Counted from the first letter of the stretch, positions 46,080 through 58,470 are shown. The stretch: 64,000 nucleotides of DNA from Gentiana macrophylla (GCA_026214975.1 CM047808.1:2098073-2162072), one strand, 5' to 3'. A program made the numbers and translations. Notes: generated by a model from the letters alone, not told the origin.

Positions 46080-46135
46080 GAGACCTAGCTCAACTGTCTA
46101 TAGCTGAATTTGAGAAACGGGTTTTGAACCCACGA

Positions 46136-47225
46136 CCGTGCAACCTCCATAGCATTCAGAGGGCAGATACCTGCCATTTTTCTTTCGTGGTATGTCATAT
46201 ATGATCTTGAAGTTAAAAGAGTTGGCTTCTGTTTTCTCTCGTTATTAATCATCTCGTCGTACCCGTGACTCAGACCGGGAAGACATCCGGTTCTTTGGTC
46301 CTCATCCTCTCTGTCAACTTATGATTGGTGGAGCAAACCTTAATGCATGAAAAGCTACCTGAAGGAAAACGATGATTGCCGTAAGTTTAGTGTTTGATTT
46401 GGTATAATGGTTGTACCATAAAATTATGTTTTGCAATGGTTATTCTATAAGCACCTTGCAACGAAGCTTTTGAAGATCAGAAGGAAAGTCCTGAATCAAG
46501 ACCGCGTAAAAGTAGAACACCTTCCCTATTGAGGTGCGGAAGAAAAGAACATCGAATAAGTTTAACACACTACCGCGCATAATATGAATACATATTCTAT
46601 ATTCTGAAGGAAAACAAACATTTTGTGAAGCTTAATTCCAAATATATCTAGATGAATCAATACAAAGAAAAGCAAAGCAAAGCAATGACCTCTTACCTTT
46701 CTAAGGTATCTTCGACGAATCCATTGAGGAGAAACATTAACAGGTGTTTGTTTTTCCTCTACTGGCCTTGTCATCAAATGTGTAGAATGGATGACGACAC
46801 AATCCGAACATCATTTGCCAAAATATTCTTCAAATGATCCAAGTCAAACATAGCAGAGAACTCACTGCAAGAATAGAAACAAATAAATATGAACAACAAT
46901 TAGTTCCATACAACAAACACATCCAGTCCATACCAAATTCACATCTAGATATCTCATATTAACTCAATAACTGGTATTCAAAAGTGAAAGCATAGAACAA
47001 ATAGTTATATAAAATAAAGCAGAGGAAATCAAAACAGGAAAATGGGAGTGTATTTAGAACAAAAATTAAGAAACAGAGAAGGAAAGAAACAAAACTTTCA
47101 TCACCCCAAATAACATTAACTTGCAAAATTAGAACAAGAGAAGCACCAAGAATTCTTGTAGTAACCACAACATCAACAATTTGATTTCTCTACTGATTGA
47201 TTCCACCAGAAACCACTACCATCAA
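46136..47225 (-). pseudogene. Plant O-fucosyltransferase (GT106-like) gene fragment
   Basis: At least four exons on the minus strand with introns kept. About 47225-47098: 'RNQIVDVVVTTRILGASLVL'. 46864-46697: 'EFSAMFDLDHLKNILANDV', then in a shifted frame 'MTRPVEEKQTPVNVSPQW'. About 46545-46453: 'NREGVLLLRGLDS' and 'PSDLQKLRCK'. 46358-46136: 'VAFHALRFAPPI', 'SHGYDEMINNERKQKP' and 'MTYHERKMAGICPLNAMEV'. These follow the order of the plant O-fucosyltransferase domain, Golgi enzymes of cell-wall or glycoprotein modification. Lesions: TAG at 47190-47192 where Gln is usual, and frame changes in the other exons. The 5' and 3' parts of the gene are missing. It lies in the same orientation as the Helitron end at 45044, fitting capture. 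Confidence 0.8.
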
Positions 47226-47343
47226 ATAATTACTCTGTCTTTAATAACTTCATTACTTACCCTTTTATATTCCCTAGTAAACTCCAAACATGGGGTATAG
47301 TTATACCTCAATCCATTAGGTTGCTTCCAAAACTCGGGCATTC

Positions 47344-47850
47344 TGTCGAACACTTATGAGTAAAGTCGGTTAGGAGCGGTTACTAACAAATTGGCTGTTG
47401 TAACTGCTAGGTTAGTTAATTGGTAGTTAGAAACGTGTATATATGTGTAGCTGAGTGAAGATAACACTTCACTTGATTGAAAGATCTCAATAATGAAAAC
47501 CTCAATTTTCCCGCATGTTCTTCATTTTGAATTCGATCATCTTCTTCATTGAATCTTCTAGTTTTTTTGCAGTTTATTTTCTTTTTCTACATGGTATCAG
47601 AGCCACCCCTTTATTGTTCAAGTGTTGGGTCTATTTGTTGGCCTTATAGTGCCCTTTATATGCCTTGTGTGCCATGTGGCCCAGGCTCTTTATAGGCCCA
47701 CACTTGAGGGGGCGTGTTAAATTTGTCCCACATTGGTCACTTGCTATTGTATCACCCACCATATTAAGAGATGGACTTCCCTCACCTCATAACCTAGGTT
47801 TTGGGGATGAGGCCCCTCCTCTTATATGGGTTTGGGCCTAGTTTTCTACA
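47344..47850 (+). mobile_element. Small LTR/TRIM-like remnant with PBS
   Basis: A 248-bp segment TGTCGAA...TTCTACA (47344-47591) is followed at once by TGGTATCAGAGCCA (47592-47605, initiator tRNA-Met PBS). A 110-bp spacer ends 'cacttgagggggcg' (purine-rich), then TGTTAAATTTG...TTTTCTACA (47715-47850). The two flanking blocks share their TG...CTACA ends but not their bodies, so the LTRs are from different subfamilies or one is recombined. The spacer resembles that of the TRIM at 42487-42660. Confidence 0.5.
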
Positions 47851-49015
47851 AGTAATGAGGAGATGATTGGATGAAGTAGGAGGCGGAGACAACAAAACGA
47901 AACACGTATGCAACGCCATGGGAGATGTGAAGACTGCCTCAGTGGCTGCAGGCGGCCACGTAGAGGAGCTACCTGCTCACACGACAAGCCTAGTAGTGTA
48001 CGGCGTCGTTCCCATGTTCCATGAGAGCAAGTATAACGAAAAGGACGGAGGGTTCAATGGGTAATTACCAAGAAGGACGGAGGGATTTTTTGGTTAAAGC
48101 AAGAGGAGAATAAAAAAAATGGGTTAACAAAATAGGAAAGGACAAAAACCGTCGTCCACACTGATGCGCAAATAACTATAACTAGACAGGGCCCTGTCTT
48201 TTTTTAAGTTTATCTCAGGCGGTCATTTAGGCCTGTTTGTTTCTGATGCGATTTATGTGAAGACCCTGTTTAAAGCTTTAATATACATACCAAAACTAAT
48301 ATTATCGATCATTACATACTTATGTTCCGTTTCTTCCGCCTTACTGAAGTTGTAATGTGCCCAAAAAACTATTTTGGCCTAGACATTCACCTTTTTACCG
48401 GGGTGTGGGAGGATGCAAGTGTCATATTTTCAAGTGCACAAAATTTTAAGCTCCTCTTCAGTTCGCTAACCTCAAAATCATGATCAGACCGCTTCTCATC
48501 GATCAATAGCCACCAAATTATGAAGCTGCGTTTCAGCAACTCTAGCTTTCGGAATGAAACCATATTTTTCATCATAAATTGCATCACAAACATCAATTTC
48601 ATCTTGCAAACCTCTTTGATTTAGATGAAATATCTTCTCCAGGCTCGAACCCTGTCTCAACTCCGGCATTTACATATTCGTCTTCTTTACAAGTCAGCCA
48701 CGTACGAAAGCTAGGTGATGATCTGGTATGCGAAGAGAATGCCAAACGGGCGTCGTTTTAGAAGAATAAGATGAGGGAAGGACTAAATGAGAGGAAGAGA
48801 TAATAAGGGGGGTTAAAATGGAAAGGGAAATAAAAGGCGAGGGGGGAGGGAAAGAAAGGGGAAATTGAGGGGGGAAGGGGAAAATAAGAAAATAGAAAGG
48901 GGTAAAAAAGAAAAAAGAAAAAAAAGGCCCTAGCACAATAGAAAAAAAAAAGAAAAAGAAAAATAAACACAAAAGGACAAAATAGTCGTCCTATCATCAG
49001 CAATTAATAAGTATA
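47851..49015. other. Non-coding; polypurine tract at 48765-48960
   Basis: A 65-codon ORF (47867-48064) lacks any known motif. 48765-48960 is almost pure A/G on the plus strand, a low-complexity tract that could form triplex DNA. This is the 3' flank of the large Helitron. Confidence 0.5.
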
Positions 49016-49045
49016 CTAGATGGTCGCACCGTGCTATGCACGGTG
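49016..49045 (-). mobile_element. Helitron 3' terminus: hairpin and CTAG
   Basis: Stem CACCGTGC / GCACGGTG (49027-49034 and 49038-49045, loop 3 nt), 7 bases, CTAG at 49019-49016, then T. This is the transposition terminator. Confidence 0.85.
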
Positions 49046-49499
49046 TGCCCTTCTTTATGTTAAATATATAAGTTTGTACATTATGGGTCAAAAGTACTAT
49101 TTATCGTTGATTGCATACATAGATAATTTTTTTTGTAGTTATGTTGTGCCTTATGAAGATTCAAAGTGCTATATACTTGGATACATATCCTTGCTAGTTT
49201 TTATGTATAGCGATCTTGCATACACATGCTTACAAAAGTAGGATTGCTATCGACAATTTTTATGAGGATATACAAAATGTGATCATTATATATTCGGAAA
49301 GTCTTGTTAATACGCAAATGAGTCTTTGAGTGAACGACTTTTGCTTATTTGTCCTTTGATGGTGGTTCTTTCTCATCCGGGAATTCGGCTTCACTTTTTT
49401 GAGTGTGGCGAGAATCTGTCGTCATATGTGCTACTTTCTGCTTCTTGGATTGGTCAGGTTCGGGTGTCTCCTCTAGTTCTGTGATCACTTTTTTCCCTT

Positions 49500-52400
49500 C
49501 ATGTTTGTTTGTAACAAGGACATGAATGTAGTGTTTTAGTAGCTGTTTTAGTATTTAAAGGCTGGTTAAGAGTGTTAGTTTGCTTTGTTGTACCTGGAGT
49601 ATTGCTGAGTTGTTTTGTGGTTTCATGGATTGCTGATGTTGATGATTCAGTAAGCACAGCTTTGATCCAGTCTTGCACGGTGTATCTTGTTTTCTTGTCT
49701 GTATATTTCTTGCTTGTGCCTCTAATTTCGACAATGAATGCTGTTGACTTGAGTTCCTCATTAGTTTTGGCAAGGAGATCTTGTATTTGCTTTAGTATTT
49801 GTATATGAGGATTGATTAGTATTTCTATCCATAAGGTGTGTAAAGATAATCGCAAAATTTTGTTTTTTTTTACGAGGATTCATTTCATAAAGCTTGCTTC
49901 TTTCGATTTGGTTTAGAAGCTTTTCCGCACATTTGTCGAACAATGTTGCTGTTATGGTTGCACTGATATCTTCTACCTCAACATTGATTCTGCACCTGTG
50001 TTTGTCATGGTGTTTTAAATTATTGTGTGTTGTATAGTATGTGATTAGTTTAGTGCAAATGTATTTGTGAATGTACCTGGGAAGTGCAATCTGATCTGTC
50101 TCGCAAGTGTTGCAGTAAAACTCTTCGTTTCCTTGTGCCTTGGTGAGCTGAAAGCATTTGGGACACGTGGCATAGTGAATTTTCTGGAGTATGTTCAGGA
50201 TGGACATTGTGGCTTTCACGTGCACGTTCTGCAAATGAGCAGTAATATGTTTGTTACAAACTTTGTAAGAGTGCGTATGTAAAAGTTATGTCTTTTTATT
50301 GAGACTGTTTTTGATTTGTACCTTTGTATCTGGTTGAATGAGTGATAGAGTTGTTATCTGATTGCTGATTTGAGGAACGAGGTGCTAGGTTTTTGGGCAG
50401 TGCCTTTGAGGGTGTCTTTGTTTGCCTCAACCCTATATGGAATGGCTTAGCAACGGCTTAACTTATTGATTTATGTATTGAATATTGCAGTGATTAGTAT
50501 AAGTAAGCGTACCAGCGGCGCAGTTCCTTCACTTGTGGAATATCTGGTTCTAGCATGATGTAGGAGAATGGGACGGTTGATAGTGATCCACCTTTATAAA
50601 CAATGACTGTTAAATATATGTATTCATGTAGGTGAGAATGTGAAGTTTGAAGGCTGATGTAAAACATGTAATATACCTGCGAACTGTGTGGCTATTAGGC
50701 TCCTGCAGACGATAATTGGAAAGCGTTCTATGGCTGCATATATTTCTGGTCCTTGTTTCGTTAGGAACTCTCCCCACATGGTTAGCATAACTGACCTGTG
50801 CCTGTATGAAGAATGGCAGGGTTAAAACCGATACGCATGAGTGAAATAGGAACAGTGTTTACGTTTTCACAGTGCGAAGTAAATTTTTTACAAATGTCAT
50901 ATGGTCTTTTAGATATAGTATGCAGGTAAATGGTGAAGATTAGTCTTTTAGATATGGTATGCAGTTAAACGATGAATAATGTACGATGTAATCTGGAAAA
51001 GTAGGCATGACTGAATGGAAAAAAAAATAGAAAAACGAGGTACATTGGAAGTGTAAGAAATTTTGACTGAAATAAATGACCTTGGGTGCCTTTCATATAT
51101 ATAGTCAGAAAATAAATATTTGCAGGGGTAATTAGGTTCATTGAATGGCCTTGGAAGCACACAAATATAGTAAATGGTACATCTGAATGCTATAAACAGT
51201 CATAAAGGCAAGGCAGGCAAGATTACAAAGTTGTATAGAAGAGCTAAATACATTTTGTGGTAGTTATATTAGTCTGAAAAACCAGTGCTGACATGGTTTG
51301 ACTGGGACATCAATGAATAAATTATGTGCAGTGCTATTTAAGCAGGTGTTAGAAGTATACCTAGCTGTCCAATAAAAATACACCATGTTTTGCTGGACCT
51401 AAACAACCTTTGAAATCTGTTAATGGCAGATTATTTGAAGCCAATGATGGCTGTAAAAGAGATTTAGCGAATATTACATCTACTTAAACGAGTACATCAA
51501 AAGAGAGGTGTATAATATAAGCTATAGATAATAAGGTTTTATTTGGAAATGAATTTCCAGAATGCTTTTTTGGTGAAGACATCTGTCTTTTTTTTATTAA
51601 ATATGTGCAGGTTTGGTGTATTGTAATTTGTATTTATGTGTGTGCTGTGAAAATGTTTCAGACTTAGTTATTTGGGATGTTTAATGTTATTAGAGCAGTG
51701 CATTGGTAATGTAAATATTGTCTTTATACTACCTACTAAATGACAAACAATGCCACCATGAGATTGATTGCATTTTTTGAGGTTTTCCTATTTAAAGTTG
51801 GTTGTTAAAGAGTTCTATTCAGGCTATTTTCATTGTCTAAAACCTATCTGAGTTCTTCCTAGATTTGAAACATACAAAGTATGTCTTTTGAAAGCAATTA
51901 CTCTGCAATAATTTATGAGACAGAAGAAGGGATGTATGATGCTTATGCACCACCAATTCCAGCTACTATAGATGGGATTCGAATCACAGAGGAAGATGTA
52001 GTGAAGGTGGGCACTTATCCTGACAAGGTTGTAAAGAGCCTGGCAGTGGAACGTGATAGGAAGGCGCAGGAACTGTATAACAGCAAACAGAATGAAGATA
52101 CTATGTGGAAGAGGATGTACCGTAGTGAGGAAAAGTTGAAGCAGCAAAAGCTAACGACAAAGGAGCAGACGAGGTTACAATATTTGTGGAAAGGACAGTG
52201 TGCTCTGATGGAGGAGGCACGGGCAATAAGTAATGCTAACAATACGAGTGACGAGGTCGGAGAAGAAGATCATGTTCAGTTGCCAAATGGGGATGTTTAC
52301 TGAAGGGTTTTTTTTAGTTTAAAACAGAGTCTCTATGGTGGTAAATCTAGATTTTCTATAAATCTATGAAATAAGTGTTGTGTCGTGTAACAACTTTTTA

Positions 52401-53668
52401 TGTTTAACTTTTGGTTTGATAAGAAGAAAAGGCTGATTATGCACATGTAATGACTGTAGGGATGAATGCTATGAATGCGGTGAATAATAGAATATGCCTT
52501 ATTTGGTTTTTTCTAATTTATGCTAACACTATCATAACAATAAGTTCAATTCGGCAACCGAAGAATTTAGGTAGAAGAATATATGTATAACAGAATAGGA
52601 AACCAAAAAAGAATGCGTGAATGAAGCCCTAAACGTTTTAAAGACTGGAATGAAGCTGCTAAATCACAGAATAGGTGGCAGTAAAATATACGAACATACA
52701 TTGATAAAAATTTGTATAGGTATCTCGTAAATTTACAAAGACAGGAGCATAAATGTATTAGGTATGCATTTTAAGCAGCTTTGTTAGGTACAGGTGAAAG
52801 CACAAAATGAGCTGAGAGGTCACATTGCTAGTTATTAGTAATTCATTAACTTCTCACAATTGAAATCGTGTAAGTAACGTTCAAACTTACGAGCTTAGGG
52901 GCAAAAATGTAATATCTGTCAAATAAATGTGTGATACAAAATGAGCTAAACTTACTCCTGATCCACGACAGTAAATTCTTGTAGCTGTGTCAGCTTTGAT
53001 TTCACTTCACGTTCTTTTGGTGGTTTGATGTCAACAACCACGGCTATTATGTCTGGAAGCAGATGTTTTTTAGAGTTAGGCCTTTCTTTCTAATGCAATA
53101 TAATATTTATGAATGAAATACTGGTATTGGTGTAATTTTAATTTACATACCAATGGGACCTCGAGTGCCTGCAATTGATTGGATATTTGCTAGTGGTACT
53201 GTCTGTATGAGGGGGTAGGCAATGGGTTCTTCTACGTCTGTTATTGGTCGTATATAGGTTGAGGCGCTGAAGACCCATTGAAATGTCATTCCAGGTGACA
53301 TGTCCATAAATGCAGCCTTGATGTGTTGGACCATTGCATCGCCGATGGTATACATCGAGAATGGACGAAGGGTTCGGTGTAGCAGCCCGATAGTTTGGTC
53401 CCACAAAATGGCCTCGATTTTATTTCCCTTTTTCATTTTAACCACGTTAAATATTAATAAATGATAATTACAGAAAACAAAATAGTAAAAGAAGCAATCA
53501 TACTTGACCTCTATGTACCTGTGCATCCTGTAGGAGTAGTTTATGAGTTTGTCGACCATCCACATTTGTATGAGTGTTGGTTTTGTCGAGCACCAACACA
53601 TTCACTCTCCAATTAGTAGTTGAAGGGGTCACATCCGCAATCGATAAGCATTTTACTTTTTGTGCCAT
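49500..53668 (-). CDS. RPA1-like single-stranded DNA-binding protein of the Helitron
   Basis: RPA70-type proteins coat single-stranded DNA; plant Helitrons commonly carry one, probably to protect the transposing strand. Exons seen: 53668-53519 (ATG, 'MAQKVKCLSIADVTPS', OB1), 53427-53151, 53052-52956, 50801-50677 ('SVMLTMWGEFLTKQGPEIYA', OB2), 50591-50513, 50425-50322. The first six join in frame at GT-AG borders. Then comes the C-terminal zinc OB fold: about 50226-50079 with 'YATCPKCF'...'FYCNTC', then an exon near 49995 ('CRINVEVEDISATITATLF'), and 'FIVEIRGTSKKYTD' near 49755. The entry phase at 50226 did not fit and the extreme C-terminus is uncertain. Intron 3 (52955-50802) is 2.15 kb and holds an oppositely oriented ORF. 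Confidence 0.72.
51881..52303 (+). CDS. Antisense 140-residue ORF inside the RPA1-like intron of the Helitron
   Basis: An uninterrupted ATG-to-TGA frame, opposite to the Helitron genes and wholly inside RPA1 intron 3. Charged and probably helical: 'YETEEGMYDAYAPPIPATID', 'RITEEDVVKVGTYPDKVV', then a Lys/Glu/Gln-rich stretch from about residue 60 to 115 ('MWKRMYRSEEKLKQQKLTTK', 'LWKGQCALMEEARAI') likely to form a coiled coil, and an acidic tail. No signal peptide, membrane segment or known domain. A TATTTAAAG box lies about 90 bp upstream (51788-51796). Codon use looks like real coding sequence, with no simple repeats. I do not recognise the family. It could be a captured host gene, a Helitron accessory protein, or chance; its integrity beside a broken Rep/helicase is notable. 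Confidence 0.55.
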   Translation: MSFESNYSAIIYETEEGMYDAYAPPIPATIDGIRITEEDVVKVGTYPDKVVKSLAVERDRKAQELYNSKQNEDTMWKRMYRSEEKLKQQKLTTKEQTRLQYLWKGQCALMEEARAISNANNTSDEVGEEDHVQLPNGDVY

Positions 53669-53849
53669 TATTCTAGAGAACAAACATTAATATAGTATTG
53701 ATTATTTCAAGTGTCGTTGGTTACTTACAGAATTTAAAGTACATCTAATAATCTTCATTGTTAATTGGAGGCAAAACTTGTTGGAAATTTTGTACTTTTT
53801 GAATAATTTCTTGGAAGACAATATTTTGCGTTTTATTTGTTTCTGATTT

Positions 53850-56800
53850 ATCTAGGAATGTTGGAGGTGCTATCACTACTTTTAGTGCATCGAATTTCCT
53901 AACTCCCGAAAAAGCAACGTAGAGTTGTCCATGTGAAAAAATGGGTTCACGTAGGTATATTCCAACACAATGAGTGTCCGGCCTTGGGCTTTATTAATTG
54001 TCATGGCATAACATAACCGTATTGGGAATTGGTATCGTTTGAAAGAATTCGGATTTGTCATTATTGGAAGATTCCAAAGGTATTTTGTGTAAGATTGTTG
54101 TTTGACCAGATAAGGGCGGTGAGCAATTTGTACGACAATGGTGTGAGTTTTTAGTTCTTTGCAAATTAGTCTAGTACCATTGCATAGTCCTTCGGTAGGA
54201 CTAAGATTTCTTAGTAGCATTACTGGTGAGTTAACTTTTAGCAGTAGTCGGTGTGGAGGTAGGCTGCTAGGATTTAATGAATTTAGGAAATCTTCGTAAT
54301 CTCCTTGATGATGTGGATCGATAGTTATGTCAGTACTTATGTAAGATATTGTTTCGCCTGCCATTTTGTTTAACATAGCGTCGTTTATGCGATCAACACA
54401 ACCGTTTGTAGGTGCTAGTAAAGCTCTATTCATTATTGTTTCATAGTTGTCATTAAACGCGTGCATGTCTGGGTAGACAAAATGAATTAATTCTTCAAGC
54501 GATGTAATCTCGTCAGTAAAAGGGATAGTGATGTTTGTAGGCAGTATGATATTGCCGTTTTCATCTTGAGGCTCCGTTCCATTTCCTATTCGCAAAAGAT
54601 ATTGGGTGAAAAAAGGATCACTTATCGAACGCATGTTTTGTGTAAGTTGTATCTTTGTAAGGTAGGGCCATAAGGGAGAATTGAACAAGGTAGCGCTTAA
54701 TTGTTCATGCCTGCCTGCTCGTGTAACCACGGGTAACACCTGGCAGAAATCTCCCCCGAACACAACAACCTTGTCGCCAAAAGGTAAATCCACCTCGGTT
54801 ATATCTTTAACCATTTCTGCGAATGCCTCAACAGCTTCTCTATGTGCCATTGGGGCTTCATCCTATATGATTAGTTTTGCTTCCTTTATTAGCTTGGCGG
54901 TGTTGGATTGTTTGCTGACGTTGGCAATTTTGCTATTCTCATCATGGAAAGGTAGCTTAAACCTTGAGTGCGCTGTTCTACCTCCGGGAAGTGCACATGC
55001 TGCAACTCCAGAAGTTGCTGTTGCTAGCATGATATAACCTTGGGATCTGAGGGTAGCCATAATTGCTCTATAAAGATAGGTCTTCACTGTTCCTCCTGGA
55101 CCATCTATGAAAAATGCACCTGGTTCGCCTGATAAAGCTTTGTGCAAAATTGTATCGTAGGCATGGCACTGTTATTCATTAAGTTTTTGAAGACTTAGAA
55201 TATCAGTTTCGGCTACAATCATGCTTCTTTCGTAAGAAATTTCTTTGCCTATGGTAGTTCGTTGTGATAGAAATTCGGCCTCAGGACCAAGTTGGAAATC
55301 TTCTAATTTTCTACCCATGTCATCCAAGAAGTTCGATATATCTTCGAGAGCTTTCAATTTTACTTCAGAATTTTGTAGCCCTGATATTCGTTGGGTCCTT
55401 AAATAGTCGTCACATAAAGAGTTGTTGTACTTTTCCCAAAGAGCTTTTGGATTGGATGGCGAGCAAAAAGCCGAATAGAGGCAAAGAGATGGTGTATTTG
55501 TTTCAGGCATTTGATACAATGTAGCTTCTTCTAAGCATTTATGTAGATCGTAGTCAGTGGAAAGCAGATCGCGGGCCAAAGCTGCCTCTCTAAAAGTACT
55601 GTGTAAGTACCCTTTAACGGTTAATAGGGCGTCATATGAGTCGGGTGCTCTTACGTTGTTTAATAGTAGGCGAAGGTAATATCTTTCTCCCTCAATTGGC
55701 CCAGCCGACACAATTCGGCCTATTACTTTACCCTTTTTTCTTTCGCTCCATAGGCGTTTTCCTGAATCCCAAACAAAAAATTTAGGAAAGTCCTTGTATA
55801 GAATGTTTAAAGATTTTGCTAGTGGATTGGTTTTGTTCATGTAGAAAAATTGAGTTAGCATTGTCTTGGACAGAAAGTTATTTGATACTACGTCATTGAG
55901 ATCCTGATTATTCGAAACGGACACAAAGTAGTTATTTGGTAAGTGCAATTGCAATGCTATAACGGTGGTTGCATCCGAAAAGATCAAAAGAATATAAACG
56001 CCAAGCGACTTCGGGTGGTCCTACCCACCTTCCTTGTTGATATTCACGAATTTCATTTTTCGCAATTCTTTACCGCCATTTGGAATCCAATTTTATCGGG
56101 CCTTTGTAAATGTATTTATAGATATATTTCACCAGTTTGATGGTGGAACAGATCTCAACATTAATATGGCAGTCATATTTCTGTAGTAAGTAGGGGTTGT
56201 ATGGTACGACCCAACGATTGTCAATGTTACACCTTCTGACTATAGCAGATACACCATTGTCACGGCGTCTGTAATGAGGATAGCTATCATATCCGTGTGC
56301 AGTGAACTCTTGGAACTCTCTCGGATATTTATTTTTGCACTTCTTATTCTGCATGCATGGACTTTTTGGGTTACACGTACCACATGGACCATGAATCATG
56401 TGTTTAAGAACACGGGCATGCAAGGCTGGATTTATTTCAGGATCAGGTAGTTCAGCAGATATGAATCGGTCATATGCCTCGGAATTCAGAAGCTTGTATT
56501 CTTTACCGATTATCAATAAAAGATGTGTATGAGGCAAACCTCGCTTTTGGAACTCAATGGAGTAGACACAAGCATCTGGGATTCCAAATACTTTTGACTT
56601 CAGAAGATCTATTTTCAAGAGTTCAAGTTTAGAATTGAAGACTCGTGCAAGTAAATCTGGTCGATTTTTGGGCAACTCTCCTGGGAGTAGATGTTCCGTA
56701 ATTTCTGGCCATGCAGGATTGCATGTCATGGTTAAGAAGAAGTCAGGTTTTCCAAATTGTTGGACTAAAGTCATTGCATCCATGTACCTTTTTTTCATAT

Positions 56801-58470
56801 CTCTAGGGCCACCAACAAAAGAGGGGGGAAGAATGAACTTGCGGCCGACATTAGAACCCTCTGTATTTTCAGAAGCAATGCTGTCAATTATACCTTGCAA
56901 GCATTCAGTCCGGATTTCTCTTTGTTGCTTGTAAAGATATTCTAATCGAGAGGTTTCTACTTTGATAAACATATCTACAATATATTGTTGAAATAACCTC
57001 CCGGTATGGAGCAACATTGAATCATCGCTGTCTCGTATTTGTAACTTGTAACAATAATACTGTCGACAGGACACCATATTACGTTTGCGTGCACTGCTTC
57101 GGAAGGCTGTGGAGGTGTAAGCATGAAATGTTTGAGTAACGAATGATTTATGTTCTTATGTAAGTAAGAAGTAGATAGTCCTGACCTTCTTCTTCTTGGT
57201 AAATTAGTTGCTCAGCGGTTGAGATGTTCTTATCTACAAGTGGTAGGGCCATGTGGCAGGTACGTCTTTGTTTGCTAGCATTTGGAGGAAGTTTTTCAAT
57301 ACCACAATGCCAACCAATTTGGCCACCTGGAAAGAGTAAAGGATACTGTAATGGATCATAGCATCCGTAGTTATGACAGATTCTGTGCGGTGTGGTATTT
57401 TGGGAGTAAATTTGGATGTGGCATTGAGGGTTAAAAGTGTTCTCATCTTCCAAAGACACTATTGCAGAAACATCGCTGCAGGTTGGTTCATTGTACACAC
57501 GCTGATCAACTTTGGGATTATTAACAAGGTATATTGCGTAACGTTCAAGTGCTTGCACATCCTTTAGTTGACGTAGGAAAATAGCATAAGGGTTATGAGC
57601 AAGTATTTCTGTTAATCGCCGTATTGTGTCTCTGGAAAAACGATCTGAAATTTTCAAACGTTCTTCGAGTTCAATCTACGGATCATAGAAATATAGCGAA
57701 GACCCGGTGGGAGTCGTTGTCGGGCTTTAAAGAGTTGATGAAATGATGTATTTTTCCCTGAACTTTGAAGGTATATATTCCCTGTGTGTTTTTAAGTAGA
57801 TCGTTATCCTTTCGGGCAGAGAAAGTAGTGAAAGCTAGATTGTTATTGTAAGTTCTTGCATACTTTCTAAAAGCAATGGATTCAGAATCAGAGGCAGTAA
57901 AAAGTTGAGACAGAGTTAATGGCATCTTTGTTGTTGCGAGCCGAATCTCACCTTCAGAACAACAGAAAGAAGGGGGTTCATGGAAAAATTGTTTGGCAGA
58001 ACAATGCACACAGTTGGGGACCCTAGGCAATGTGGGAATAATTTCCTCGATTCTTGTGCTTACTATGTTGGTTGATAGGTACGTTGCGCGTACTTCTGCC
58101 CGAGATGCCTTTGAGGGGTAGAAAATTTGATTTACATGGGCAGTGCGAGCTAGCATGGTTTGCCTAGGTAACCTGGCATTAATCGGGATGATGTTGTGAT
58201 GGTCAGTCTGACTTGCAGAGACAGCGTTAGCAGCTGATATAGAATAGCCGTACTTTGGTCATTGGGTAAGGTAGATGCTGATGATTGTACAGCCATTTGA
58301 CTGGGAGCTGCTAGATTTTGTACAGGAGAATTAAATGTGGTATTTGCCTTTTTCCTTTCGGCATATTGAAAGCGCCGACGTTTGAGAAGAGCCTCTTTGT
58401 CAGCTTCATTCATACGAGAATAAGCATCACGTCTCTTCTCATTTTTAGCATTACGTATTCCATGCTCCAT
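53850..58470 (-). pseudogene. Helitron Rep/helicase (RepHel), broken
   Basis: It nicks and unwinds DNA for rolling-circle transposition. From the ATG at 58470: Lys/Arg-rich start ('RRDAYSRMNEADKEALLKRR'); zinc-finger-like 'CVHCSAKQF'...'FCCSEG' (about 58000); 'YDPLQYPLLFPGG' (57340). Rep domain (57077-56070) has 'FFLTMTCNPAWPEI', the HUH motif in 'GLPHTHLLLI' and the two-tyrosine site in 'KYIYKYIYKG'. PIF1-type helicase (55987-53882) has Walker A as 'GPGGTVKTYLY', 'DEAPMAHREAVEAF' (Walker B), 'GGDFCQVLPVV' and 'CYAMTINKAQGRTL'. Lesions: frame changes near 58155, 57665 and 57100, stops near 56070 and 55170, TAG at 54863-54865 just before DEAP, and a C-terminal shift. The Walker A Gly before Lys-Thr is Val (codon 55085-55087). 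Not functional. Confidence 0.9.

Noticed and set aside
46081..46135. tRNA-like sequence ('gggttttgaacccacgacc')
   Set aside because: Only a B-box-like stretch at the end of the O-fucosyltransferase fragment; no complete tRNA fold.
47867..48064. 65-codon ORF with Gly/Val/Ala composition
   Set aside because: No motif, no splice partners and no homology recognised; insufficient to call a gene.
48694..49003. Phe/Pro-rich minus-strand ORFs
   Set aside because: They translate the polypurine tract; low complexity.
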